A DNA stretch of 64,000 bases from DATMER01 sp963741305 (GTDB lineage: Bacteria; Acidobacteriota; Thermoanaerobaculia; Multivoradales; UBA5704): positions 7,068,001 through 7,132,000 of the forward strand of contig CAVUHL010000003.1 of the NCBI GenBank assembly GCA_963741305.1, read 5' to 3'. A program made the position numbers and the translations under genes. This document shows positions 17,838 through 25,983 of the stretch, piece by piece. The notes beneath the pieces are model-generated. The model searched no databases. It was not told where the DNA came from and saw nothing but the letters and a program-made list of their open reading frames with translations. The first letter of the stretch is position 1. Every line of letters starts with the position of its first letter.

Positions 17838-17996
17838 AGGCTAGAAGAGCGTCGAGATCAGCGCAAGGAGCCCTCTCGTCCGTGGCCGGCCCCCATGCTA
17901 GCGCGTAGACTTCCACGGCTCGCATGAGGCCCCAAGGGGCACCTGCCACGCTATCCTCAAGGCAGCCGGCGTCCGCACGAAGTGAAAGGATCTCCG

Positions 17997-18236
17997 ATGC
18001 TCGATCTCGCGTATTCACTGGTCATCGAAGCCACCGACGATCCCAATTTCTTCGGCTTCTATTCTCCGGACCTCGAGGGATTCACCGGGGTCGGTCATTC
18101 GGTCGAGGATTGCCTCTATCAGGCAAGATGGGGAATGCAGGAGCACGTCGAACTGCTGAAGGAGCAGGGTCTGCCGATACCGGCGAGGGCATCAAGGCCG
18201 ACCGTCCTCATCCAGAACGAGGAACAGGCCGCCTGA
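17997..18236 (+). CDS. HicB-like antitoxin domain protein, solitary
   Basis: A 79-residue protein with the HicB-type partial RNase H fold: a beta strand LAYSLVIEATDD, then FFGFYSPDLEGFTGVGHSVEDCLYQARWGMQEHV. The ATG at 17997 follows AAAGGA; an upstream in-frame start at 17982 lacks this site. No HicA toxin is adjacent (the next gene is the convergent rsmI), so it is a solitary or orphaned antitoxin. Confidence 0.7.
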   Translation: MLDLAYSLVIEATDDPNFFGFYSPDLEGFTGVGHSVEDCLYQARWGMQEHVELLKEQGLPIPARASRPTVLIQNEEQAA

Positions 18237-18246
18237 TTGACCGGTC

Positions 18247-18927
18247 TTACGTCGTCGCCCCGCCCACCACCACCACAAACTCCCCCTTGAGAGACGGCCG
18301 CTTCCGCAGCTCTTCCAGCAGCTCGGACAGCGTTCCCCTCAGAACCTCCTCGTGCATCTTGGTCAGCTCCCGTCCGATCGCGGCGGGGCGGTCTCCCATC
18401 TCGGTGAGGGCGTCGGCCAGGCTGGGGAGGATGCGGTGGGGGGATTCGAAATAGATCAGGGTGTGGCCGAGCGGGGCCCAGGCCTTGTAGAAGGTGCGGC
18501 GCTTGCCGGACTTGGGCGGGGGGAAGCCCGCGAAGGTAAAGGGGTGCGGCGGCAGGCCGGAGGCGACCAGGGCGGTCAGGATTGCCGAGGGTCCGGGGAT
18601 CGGCTCCACCCGGATGCCTTTCGCCGCGGCCTCCCTCACCAGGACGAAGCCGGGGTCGGAGAGCAGCGGCGTGCCGGCGTCGCTCGCCACCGCGACCGTC
18701 TTGCCCTCTTCCAGGTCGGCCAGGAGACGGGGGAGGCGTTGCCGTTCGTTGTGCTCGTGGAGGGAGATCAGCGGCTTCTTGATCCCCAGGTGCGCGAGCA
18801 GCCGGCCCGTGTGGCGCGTATCTTCACAGGCGACGAGGTCGGCCTGTTCGAACGCGGCTATGGCGCGGGGCGAAAGGTCGTCCAGGTTGCCGATCGGGGT
18901 GGCGACGACCACCAGCTTGCCGGCCAT
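18247..18927 (-). CDS. rsmI: 16S rRNA (cytidine-1402-2'-O)-methyltransferase
   Basis: A 226-residue SAM-dependent tetrapyrrole-methylase-fold enzyme that methylates the ribose of C1402 in the ribosomal P site. It begins with the family signature LVVVATPIGNLDDLSPRA. It also contains ACEDTRHTGRLL, VASDAGTPLLSDPG (substrate/SAM loop), PIPGPSAILTALVASG and FESPHRI. It is slightly shorter than E. coli RsmI because the C-terminal extension is absent, as in many bacteria. It ends a minus-strand run with the NAD synthetase genes (1-bp gap). Confidence 0.95.
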   Translation of the reverse strand: MAGKLVVVATPIGNLDDLSPRAIAAFEQADLVACEDTRHTGRLLAHLGIKKPLISLHEHNERQRLPRLLADLEEGKTVAVASDAGTPLLSDPGFVLVREAAAKGIRVEPIPGPSAILTALVASGLPPHPFTFAGFPPPKSGKRRTFYKAWAPLGHTLIYFESPHRILPSLADALTEMGDRPAAIGRELTKMHEEVLRGTLSELLEELRKRPSLKGEFVVVVGGATT

Positions 18928-18928
18928 G

Positions 18929-19762
18929 TCAGTCCCGAGGGATCTCCTGGTCCAGGTTCACCGCGCTGCCCGAGAGGCGCGCGATCAGCATCAGCCGCCG
19001 CTTGAAGCGGAAGCGCTGCTCGTAGCTCAGGATCCGCTGCACCACGCGCTCGTCATAGCCCCGCGCCACCACCTCTTCCGGCCGCAGGCCCTCGTCGAAG
19101 AGGAGATAGAGGACCTCGTCTGCCGTCAGGTAGTCGAAGCCCAGGTCCCCCTCGTCCGTCTGGCCCGGGAAGAGGTCGGCGGAGGGCGCCTTGTCGATGA
19201 CCGCGGAGGGCAGCCCGAGGTGGCGCGAGAGCTGCCAGATCTGGGCTTTGTAGAGGTCTCCCAGCGGGTTCAGCGAGCTCGCGTTGTCGCCGAAGACCGT
19301 GGAGTAGCCGAGCAGGATCTCGGTTTTATTAGAGGTTCCGAGCACGAGCGCATCCCGCTTCTTGGCCTGGTCGAAGAGGATCGTCATCCGCTCGCGCGCC
19401 ATCTTGTTGCCGCGGCGGACGGGATCGGCGTCTGGCTCCATCTGGAAGTAGGCATCGATCATGGGCGAGATGTCGATCACCCGGTGCGGGACGCCCAGGT
19501 GTTCGGCCACGGTGCGGGCGTCCTGCTCCGAGGCGGGGTTCGAGGTGCGGTAGGGGAGGAGGAAGCCGTGCACCCGCTCCGGACCCAGGGCTTGCGCCGC
19601 GAGGGCCGCCGAGAGGGAAGAGTCCACGCCCCCGGAGAGGCCCACGACCACTCCGGCCATGCCCGAGGTCTCCACCGCGTCGAGGATGAAGCTCGTCAGG
19701 ACCTTCACCGCCAGGGGCGCGTTCAGGACCAGCCGTTGCGGTACCTGCTCCTTGCGGATCAT
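18929..19762 (-). CDS. nadE: NAD+ synthase, synthetase subunit
   Basis: A 277-residue ATP-pyrophosphatase-type enzyme that converts nicotinate adenine dinucleotide to NAD+. The PP-loop is VVGLSGGVDSSLSAALA (about residues 38-54); further landmarks are GTSNKTEILLGYST, GDNASSLNPLGDLYK and KAPSADLFPGQTDEGDLG. Length and motifs match the synthetase domain alone. The upstream nitrilase-fold gene overlaps by 4 bp, so the pair likely forms a two-subunit glutamine-dependent synthetase. Confidence 0.95.
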   Translation of the reverse strand: MIRKEQVPQRLVLNAPLAVKVLTSFILDAVETSGMAGVVVGLSGGVDSSLSAALAAQALGPERVHGFLLPYRTSNPASEQDARTVAEHLGVPHRVIDISPMIDAYFQMEPDADPVRRGNKMARERMTILFDQAKKRDALVLGTSNKTEILLGYSTVFGDNASSLNPLGDLYKAQIWQLSRHLGLPSAVIDKAPSADLFPGQTDEGDLGFDYLTADEVLYLLFDEGLRPEEVVARGYDERVVQRILSYEQRFRFKRRLMLIARLSGSAVNLDQEIPRD

Positions 19763-20589
19763 TCCGGTCCTTCTATGTCCTGGCGTTCGTCGGCCAGGAG
19801 GGGCAGTCGCCAGCGCAGGCGGTCGGCCTCGCGCAGGTCGATCTCGGTCACGAGCAGGTGCTCTTCCAGCAGAGGCGCCCGCTCGACCATCTCGCCGCCG
19901 GGCCGCACCACGTGGCTCCCTCCCGCGTAGAAGGAGCCTTCCTCCCAGCCCACGCGGTTGACGTAGACGACCCAGCAGGTGTCGAGGATCGCGGTGGAGC
20001 GGGTGAGCGTCTCCCAGGTCTCGTGGTTGACCGGCAGCTCGCCGGCGCCGATCCGTCCCGGCGCAACCGAGGGCACGACCAGGAGGTGCGCCCCCGCCAC
20101 GGCCAGGCGGCGTGCCAGCCCGGGATGCCAGAGGTCTTCGCAGATCAGGATCCCCATCCGGCCCCAGGGGAGGGTCGCCAGGTCCAGCCGGCGCCCCGAG
20201 CGCACGAAGCGCTCTTCCTGGAAGAGGCCGTAGGTGGGGAGGTAGAGCTTGCGGTGGAAGAGGACGGGCGCGCCATCCACGAGCAGGACCGAAGTGTTGT
20301 GGAGGACACCGCGGTCGCTCTCTTCGATGAAGCCCACGACGACCGCCATGGGGCCGGCGGCTTCGGCCAGCCGGCGGAGCTGGGGCGCGGACGGCGGCAG
20401 TGCGACGCGCGAGGTCAGGTGGAGAAGCCGGTAGCCGGTGAGGGAGAGCTCGGGGAAGACGAGGAGGCCGACCCCCCGCTCCCGCGCTCGCTCGATCCAG
20501 CGGAGGTGGCTCTCGAGGTTCGCGGCGATGTCGCCCAGCCGGCAGTCGATCTGCGCGAGACCGACCTTCAACGTAGATGCTTCTGCCAT
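19759..20589 (-). CDS. Nitrilase-fold glutaminase, probable partner of NadE
   Basis: A 276-residue carbon-nitrogen hydrolase. The Glu-Lys-Cys triad is visible: E in LLVFPELSLTGYRL, K in FHRKLYLPTYG and C in GILICEDLWHPG. The sequence after the Cys (LLVVPSVAPGRIG) fits the amidase domain of glutamine-dependent NAD synthetase. The 4-bp overlap with nadE supports a separate ammonia-supplying subunit. Free-standing C-N hydrolase activity on another amide cannot be excluded. Confidence 0.85.
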   Translation of the reverse strand: MAEASTLKVGLAQIDCRLGDIAANLESHLRWIERARERGVGLLVFPELSLTGYRLLHLTSRVALPPSAPQLRRLAEAAGPMAVVVGFIEESDRGVLHNTSVLLVDGAPVLFHRKLYLPTYGLFQEERFVRSGRRLDLATLPWGRMGILICEDLWHPGLARRLAVAGAHLLVVPSVAPGRIGAGELPVNHETWETLTRSTAILDTCWVVYVNRVGWEEGSFYAGGSHVVRPGGEMVERAPLLEEHLLVTEIDLREADRLRWRLPLLADERQDIEGPE

Positions 20590-20617
20590 GGCCGCGCCGA
20601 TGCTAGCATGTCTCCAA

Positions 20618-21343
20618 ATGAAAGCCCGTTACCTGTTGTTAGCCCTGGCTCTAGCCATGCCTGCCGGCGCGGCTCAAGCTCCCCAGAACGCCTCTGCCCA
20701 GACGCCCGAGCTCAAGGACCGCGTCATGGCCGTGGTGGATGAGGACCCCATCCTCGCTTCCGAGCTGGAGAGGGTGATCGTCCTCGGCCTCGTCCAGCCG
20801 CGGGAAGGGGAGGGGGACGTGCAGTTCCGCCGCCGCATCCTCAACGGCCTGGTCGAGGAGCGGCTGCGTTTCCACGAGATCGACCGCTTCGGCTTCGAGC
20901 AGGTGCCGGTGGACATGATCGAAAAGAACGTGGCCCAGATCCGCGCGCGCTTCCCGAGCGAGGAAGAGTACCGGCAGATGCTCCGCGGCATCGGGCTCAG
21001 CCAGCAGGCGTTGCGCCAGCTCGTGGCCCGGCAGCTCATGGTCTTCACGCACGTGGAGGAGCAGCTCGGGCCGCGGGTCTTCGTGAGCCTGGACGACATC
21101 ACGGCCTACTACCGCAACGTGCTCACGCCCGAGATGCAGAAGCAGAAGCAGCCGTTGCCGCCCATCGACGAGGTGCGCGACCAGATCCGCGCCGTGCTCA
21201 AGGAGCAGCGGCTCAACCAGGAGCTGGTGAAGTGGACCGAGGAGCTGCGGCGGGCCGCGGACATTCAGGTCTATTTCGACAAGCCGGCGGATCAGCTGCC
21301 GCCGGTGGTCAAGCGGATCGGGAAGAAGGATGAATTCCAGTAA
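20618..21343 (+). CDS. SurA-N-type periplasmic chaperone
   Basis: A 241-residue exported protein with signal peptide RYLLLALALAMPAGAAQA. The SurA N-terminal chaperone fold follows: DRVMAVVDEDPILASELE, then a helical region (RRILNGLVEERLRFHEID) and RFPSEEEYRQMLRGIGLS. No parvulin PPIase domain is present, so it is a SurA-like chaperone without isomerase activity. The ATG at 20618 is preferred; another at 20600 adds six residues. Its start lies within 30 bp of the divergent nitrilase-fold gene, so promoters must lie inside the neighbouring coding region. Confidence 0.8.
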   Translation: MKARYLLLALALAMPAGAAQAPQNASAQTPELKDRVMAVVDEDPILASELERVIVLGLVQPREGEGDVQFRRRILNGLVEERLRFHEIDRFGFEQVPVDMIEKNVAQIRARFPSEEEYRQMLRGIGLSQQALRQLVARQLMVFTHVEEQLGPRVFVSLDDITAYYRNVLTPEMQKQKQPLPPIDEVRDQIRAVLKEQRLNQELVKWTEELRRAADIQVYFDKPADQLPPVVKRIGKKDEFQ

Positions 21344-21432
21344 AGGACAACAAGGACCCTGAGGACACCAACGACAACAAGGACAAGCCGTGTCCTTGGT
21401 GTCCTTGAGGTCCTTGTTGTCCTTAGGGTCCT
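21344..21432. terminator. Long AAGGAC-repeat hairpin between convergent genes
   Basis: The 89 bp between the SurA-like stop and the slt stop consist of AAGGAC-rich sequence on the left and its complement GTCCTT on the right, folding around AAGCCGT. Repeated 9-10-bp sub-units are AAGGACAAC, AAGGACC and GAGGACACC. It would serve both directions as a terminator; its repetitive build is unusual. Confidence 0.7.
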
Positions 21433-23673
21433 TTACTCCAGCTCCTCATAATGAGCCCGGCTGGTCAGCACCTTCCTCAGGTAGTTCCGGGTTTCCTGGA
21501 AGCCCACCTTGGTGAAGAACTCTTCCATCTCGGGGCTGAAGCAGTAGCTTCTCCAGAGCGCAGCCTGGGGCTCGCCGGCGTTGTAGGCGGCCACGGAGAC
21601 GTGCGCCGCACCTTGGAATTCCTTGAGCAGGTTGGCCACGTAGGCGGCGCCCAGGGCCAGCGCGACCTCGGGCCGGTAGAGGTCCTCGGGATCGAGGCGC
21701 GAGAGCTCGATCTCGGCCGCGATCCTGCGCGCCGTGGGTAGCGTGAACTGGGTCAGGCCGCGCGCCGCCGCGGGCGACAGGGCATGGCGGTCGTAGCGGC
21801 TCTCCTCGCGGATGATCGCCGCCAGCAGCGAGGGCGGGACGCCGCGCAGACGGGTCTGGGTGGTCAGGATCTCCCGGTAGGGCGACGGATAGAGGAGCTC
21901 GTGGAACTCCTTCGGCTGGAAGATCAGGGGCACCCGGTCTCCGGCGCGGATCCGCAGCGTCTCGGCAAGGATGATCGAGCGCTCGTGCTCGCCCCCGCGG
22001 GAGAGCAGCCGGCAACCGGTAAAGGCGAGGGACGGCTCGCTCACCGGGAAGTGCTCGCGGACGGCCGGAGCCCCCTCGTGCAGGATGCCGAGGGCGAGCA
22101 GCATCTCTTCCGAATGGCGCGCAGGTTTCTCCCAGATCGGCCAGCTCCGTACCGGCACCTCGGTCAGCTTCACGAACGGCGCCTTGGTGCGGTCGGCGAG
22201 CAGGATCTCCCGCGCCCGCTTCCAGGCTCGCTTGCCCGTCTCGTTGTCGGTGCCCAGGATCAGCCAGGCGCCGTAGAGGTCCTCGAAACGGTCGGAGGCG
22301 GCCATGCGCCGGGCCTCGGTCGTGGCCGCCCTGGTGAGGAAGCCGGAGCTCAGCCGCTCGCGGGCCGACTGCGCCAGCGGGTGATAGAGCTCGATCCGCA
22401 ATGCTTCGAGATAGGCGGCCACGGCGCCGACCGGATCGCGCTCGAGCTCCGCGGTCCGGCCGCGCCAGTAGGCGATCTCCAGACGCTCTTCGGGAGTCTC
22501 ACGGGGGACGCGGTCGAGCCAGGCCCGCGCGCGGTCGTGCCGTCCGCGGACGATGTCGGACGAGGCGAGGAAGAGGCTCGCCCGCAGCGCCTGCTCCCGC
22601 CACTCGCGGCGGGAGGCGAGGAGGTCATAGACGTCGCTCACCTGGGTTTCGGCACCGCTGCGCCAGCGCAGCCGCAGGATGGAGACGAGCGCCGCCGCCG
22701 ACCACTCGCCCTCGGGCTGAGCCATGTAGGCCCGCCGGAAGCTCTCCGCCGCCAGCTCCCACTCGCCCAACAGCTCGTACGAGCGGCCCTGCTGGTAGAG
22801 GGCGCGGGAGCGCTCCTCGGGCCGGCGGGAGACATGGGCGAGGCCGCCGAACACGACCGCGGCCGGCGCGTACCGCTCCTGCCAGAAGTGCGAGCGTCCC
22901 TGGGCGTAGCGCCCCTCGGACACCTCGCGCTCGGACAGCCCTTCCGCCGGGTCCAGAGCCCGGTGGAGATGCGTCAGGGCGCGCTCGAAGTCGCGGTGCT
23001 GATGGAAGACGAGGCCAAGGAGGAGCGGCAGCCGCCCACCTTCGCGGTCGGAGGCGAGCCCGGCCAGGCGCTCGGCGGCGGCTCGCGCCGTGTCGTCGTT
23101 GCGGTTCTCCTCCAGGAGAGCCACCAAGATGCCGCGGGCGAGCTCGCGGGCTCCCGAGCGCAGCGCGCAGTCGGCTTGAGAGAGAGTCAGGACCCGGCGC
23201 TGCGCCGCGGGCAGCTCCTCGAGCTTGAGGCCGCCGAGGAGCCGGCAGTCGCCGCCGGCCGCGAGCGTGCGGGAGAGGAGCTGGGCCGCATCCTTCAATA
23301 GCGCCGGCCGCCGGCTGTCCACGACCCCGGCCACGAGACCGGCGGCGACCTCGGGATGCCCCTTACCCTCCTGCTCCAGCGCGAGGCGATAGCGGCTGTA
23401 GGCGCCGAGCTCCGGGGTGCGGGCCATGGCGGCGGCAAAGGCCTCGCCCGAGCCTCGGGAATCCTCGAGCTCGTCGAGCAGATGGCCGCGCAGGTACTCG
23501 AGGCCGAGCTTCTGCGACGCATCCGGCCTCTCCTGGAGCTCCTGCTCGACGCGCGCGAGGGCCTCGCGCTGCCGCCCGGCGAGCTGCATCTCCAGAAGGG
23601 CCGGACGCGGATCCGCCACAATACCGGCTGCGGTGGCGGCGGTGGCGGCGAGTAAGGTTAGGGTGACGATCAT
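21433..23673 (-). CDS. slt: Soluble lytic murein transglycosylase
   Basis: A 746-residue exported enzyme that cleaves peptidoglycan glycan strands to 1,6-anhydro-muropeptides. The signal peptide is TLTLLAATAATAAG. About 550 residues of helical TPR-like superhelix follow (for example YQQGRSYELLGEWELAAESF), then the SLT domain from about residue 600. The catalytic Glu624 sits in REESRYDR, and ARGLTQFTLPTA and SVAAYNAGE are the other two SLT signatures. Overall length is close to Slt70. It ends the prmC-murA-slt run, 25 bp after murA. Confidence 0.92.
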   Translation of the reverse strand: MIVTLTLLAATAATAAGIVADPRPALLEMQLAGRQREALARVEQELQERPDASQKLGLEYLRGHLLDELEDSRGSGEAFAAAMARTPELGAYSRYRLALEQEGKGHPEVAAGLVAGVVDSRRPALLKDAAQLLSRTLAAGGDCRLLGGLKLEELPAAQRRVLTLSQADCALRSGARELARGILVALLEENRNDDTARAAAERLAGLASDREGGRLPLLLGLVFHQHRDFERALTHLHRALDPAEGLSEREVSEGRYAQGRSHFWQERYAPAAVVFGGLAHVSRRPEERSRALYQQGRSYELLGEWELAAESFRRAYMAQPEGEWSAAALVSILRLRWRSGAETQVSDVYDLLASRREWREQALRASLFLASSDIVRGRHDRARAWLDRVPRETPEERLEIAYWRGRTAELERDPVGAVAAYLEALRIELYHPLAQSARERLSSGFLTRAATTEARRMAASDRFEDLYGAWLILGTDNETGKRAWKRAREILLADRTKAPFVKLTEVPVRSWPIWEKPARHSEEMLLALGILHEGAPAVREHFPVSEPSLAFTGCRLLSRGGEHERSIILAETLRIRAGDRVPLIFQPKEFHELLYPSPYREILTTQTRLRGVPPSLLAAIIREESRYDRHALSPAAARGLTQFTLPTARRIAAEIELSRLDPEDLYRPEVALALGAAYVANLLKEFQGAAHVSVAAYNAGEPQAALWRSYCFSPEMEEFFTKVGFQETRNYLRKVLTSRAHYEELE

Positions 23674-23698
23674 CCGGAGCCGGGGAACGGGCGGCTCT

Positions 23699-24958
23699 TC
23701 AAACCACCCATCTAGCCACCCGTGCGCCCAGACTTTGCAATTTCAGTTCCATTCCTTCATAGCCACGTTCCAGGTGATAGATCCGATCCACGACCGTCTC
23801 CCCTTCGGCCGCCACGCCGGCGAGGACCAGGCACGCGGAGGCACGCAGGTCGGTCGCCATGACGGCTGCCCCGGTGAGGTGCCTGGGGCCGAGGATGCGG
23901 GCCGAGCCGCCGTCCACCCGGACGTCGGCACCCATCCGCATGAGCTCGGGCGCGTGCTGGAACCGGTTTTCGAAGATGGTTTCGCGGATCGTCGACACGC
24001 CGGCCGCGCTGGTCATCAGCGTCATGTACTGAGCCTGCAGGTCGGTGGGGAACCCGGGATGAGGCTGGGTCTCCAGGTCGCAGGCATTCAGGTCGCCCTC
24101 GGCGCGCACGCGGATGTTGGTGCCATCGACATCCACCTTGGCACCGACCTCCGCCAGTTTGTCCAGGAGAGGCGCCAGATCGGCCGGGCTGGCCTCCTCC
24201 AGCGTCACGTCGCCGCGGGTGAGGGCCGCGCCGATCAGGTAGGTCCCGCCCTCGATCCGGTCGGGGATGACCGCGTGCTCGGCGCCGCCGAGGCCGTCGA
24301 CGCCCTCGATCTCGACCGTCTCCTCGCCGGCGCCCGAGATGCGGGCGCCCATGGCGTTGAGGAGATTGGCGAGGTCCACCACCTCGGGCTCGCGCGCGCA
24401 GTTCTCCAGCACGGTGGTGCCCTTGGCGAGGGAGGCGGCGAGGAGGAGGTTCTCCGTGCCGGTCACGGTCGGCATGTCGAACCGGAAGCGGGCGCCCCGG
24501 AGGCGGTCGGCCCTGGCCTCGACGTAGCCATGGCTCAGTGTGACTTCGGCTCCGAGCGCCTCCAGCCCCTTGAGGTGCTGGTCGATGGGGCGCACGCCGA
24601 TGGCGCAGCCGCCGGGGAGCGACACGCGGGCATGACCGAAGCGGGCGAGCAGCGGCCCCAGCACGAGGACGCTGGCGCGCATCGTCTTGACCATGTCGTA
24701 GGGAGCGTCGTGGTCCGGGTTCGGCCGGTCGCGGCGCAGGACCATTGCACCGCTCGACTCGTCGCAACTGACCCCCAGGTGGTCGAGCAGGCGCATCATG
24801 GTGCGGATGTCGCGCACCCGGGGCATGCGATGGAGGGTCAGCGGCTCGCCGTCGGCCAGCAGGCTGGCTGCGAGGGCGGGCAGGGCGGCGTTCTTGGCGC
24901 CGCTCGGCTTGACGCGGCCGACCAGCCGCGTGGGACCTACGATGTGGAACTTGTCCAT
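23699..24958 (-). CDS. murA: UDP-N-acetylglucosamine 1-carboxyvinyltransferase
   Basis: A 419-residue enzyme that transfers enolpyruvate from PEP to UDP-GlcNAc, the first committed peptidoglycan step. Landmarks are Lys22/Asn23 in KPSGAKNAALP, the fosfomycin-target Cys118 in LPGGCAIGVRP (equivalent to Cys115 of E. coli), and FPTDLQAQYMTLM. Retention of Cys predicts fosfomycin-type inhibition. It follows prmC by 16 bp. Confidence 0.97.
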   Translation of the reverse strand: MDKFHIVGPTRLVGRVKPSGAKNAALPALAASLLADGEPLTLHRMPRVRDIRTMMRLLDHLGVSCDESSGAMVLRRDRPNPDHDAPYDMVKTMRASVLVLGPLLARFGHARVSLPGGCAIGVRPIDQHLKGLEALGAEVTLSHGYVEARADRLRGARFRFDMPTVTGTENLLLAASLAKGTTVLENCAREPEVVDLANLLNAMGARISGAGEETVEIEGVDGLGGAEHAVIPDRIEGGTYLIGAALTRGDVTLEEASPADLAPLLDKLAEVGAKVDVDGTNIRVRAEGDLNACDLETQPHPGFPTDLQAQYMTLMTSAAGVSTIRETIFENRFQHAPELMRMGADVRVDGGSARILGPRHLTGAAVMATDLRASACLVLAGVAAEGETVVDRIYHLERGYEGMELKLQSLGARVARWVV

Positions 24959-24974
24959 GACTCCCCTTGCCGGA

Positions 24975-25832
24975 TCACCGGCGCTCTAGAACGACCACCC
25001 TGGGAATGCCTGCATAGTCGCGGCGCGAGCCGGCAAAGTGCAAGCCGGATGCCTCGGCATGACGGCGGGCGGCCTCGATCTGACCGAAACCGATCTCGAC
25101 GATAGCGCGGATTCCGGGCCGGAGGCCACTCCCTAGAAGCGCGAAGAGCCGGGCCAGGAGAGAGTCTCCCCCGTCCCCAAAACCGGGGGCGAAGAGTGCC
25201 AGGTGCGGCTCGAAGTCGACCACCTCGGGGGAGAGCGAAGGAGCATCCCCGGCATCGATGTAGGGCGGATTGCTCACGACCAGGTCGAAGCGGGCGAGGT
25301 CGAGCCCATGGGCGAGGTCCGCGCCCACGAAGAGCGTCCTGTCTGAGACTCCATGCCGCCGGGCGTTGCCGGAAGCCACGGCGAGCGCGCCGGGGGAGAT
25401 GTCGGTCCCGACCATCCGAGCCCCGGGGATTTCGAGCGCCAGCGTGACAGGCAGGATGCCGGAGCCGGTCCCCACATCCAGAATCCAGGGCCGTTCCGGC
25501 AGGGGGATGGCGAGCGCCTCCTCGACGACGTGCTCGGTCTCGGGCCGCGGGATGAGCACCCGCGGGTCCACGGCGAAGGGCCGGCCGTAGAACTCCCGCT
25601 CTCCCAACAGGTAGGCGACAGGCTCGCCGGTCAGCCGCCGTTCGAGGAGGGACCGGAAGCGCTCGGCCGTTTCCTCCGGCACCTCCCGCTCGCCATGAGC
25701 CAGGATCTGGGCTTCGGAGAGGCCGAGGAGCCATCCGAGCAGGAGAGCCGCTTCTCGCGGAGGAGCTTCGAATGAAGTAGCCGCAAGGCGAGGGCGGGCC
25801 TCGGCCAGGAGCTGCGCGATGGTGGGCGACAC
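24975..25832 (-). CDS. prmC: Release factor glutamine N5-methyltransferase
   Basis: A 285-residue SAM-dependent enzyme that methylates the GGQ glutamine of release factors. The N-terminal helical RF-binding domain (about residues 1-75) is followed by a Rossmann domain with ILDVGTGSGILPVTLALE (motif I) and the catalytic LVVSNPPYID (NPPY). A likely substrate, release factor 1, is encoded elsewhere in the window (56.2-57.3 kb). It heads the prmC-murA-slt transcription unit. Confidence 0.95.
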   Translation of the reverse strand: MSPTIAQLLAEARPRLAATSFEAPPREAALLLGWLLGLSEAQILAHGEREVPEETAERFRSLLERRLTGEPVAYLLGEREFYGRPFAVDPRVLIPRPETEHVVEEALAIPLPERPWILDVGTGSGILPVTLALEIPGARMVGTDISPGALAVASGNARRHGVSDRTLFVGADLAHGLDLARFDLVVSNPPYIDAGDAPSLSPEVVDFEPHLALFAPGFGDGGDSLLARLFALLGSGLRPGIRAIVEIGFGQIEAARRHAEASGLHFAGSRRDYAGIPRVVVLERR

Positions 25833-25983
25833 GGGCCTGACTTTACACCGTGGGGCTGCTCGCCTGTTGCCAAATCCTCTGGGCAGGCCTAGACTAAGCC
25901 GCTTACATCAGGACCAGCGCCCGGAATCTTGATTTTGCTGATTCGGCTCACGGCCGTTTCTATTGCAGCCAAGGGGGATTTTC

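Noticed and set aside
17809..18018. 69-residue minus-strand ORF upstream of the RHH protein.
   Set aside because: No ribosome site or recognisable motif, and it overlaps the HicB-like start. It could be a remnant, but it is not supportable.
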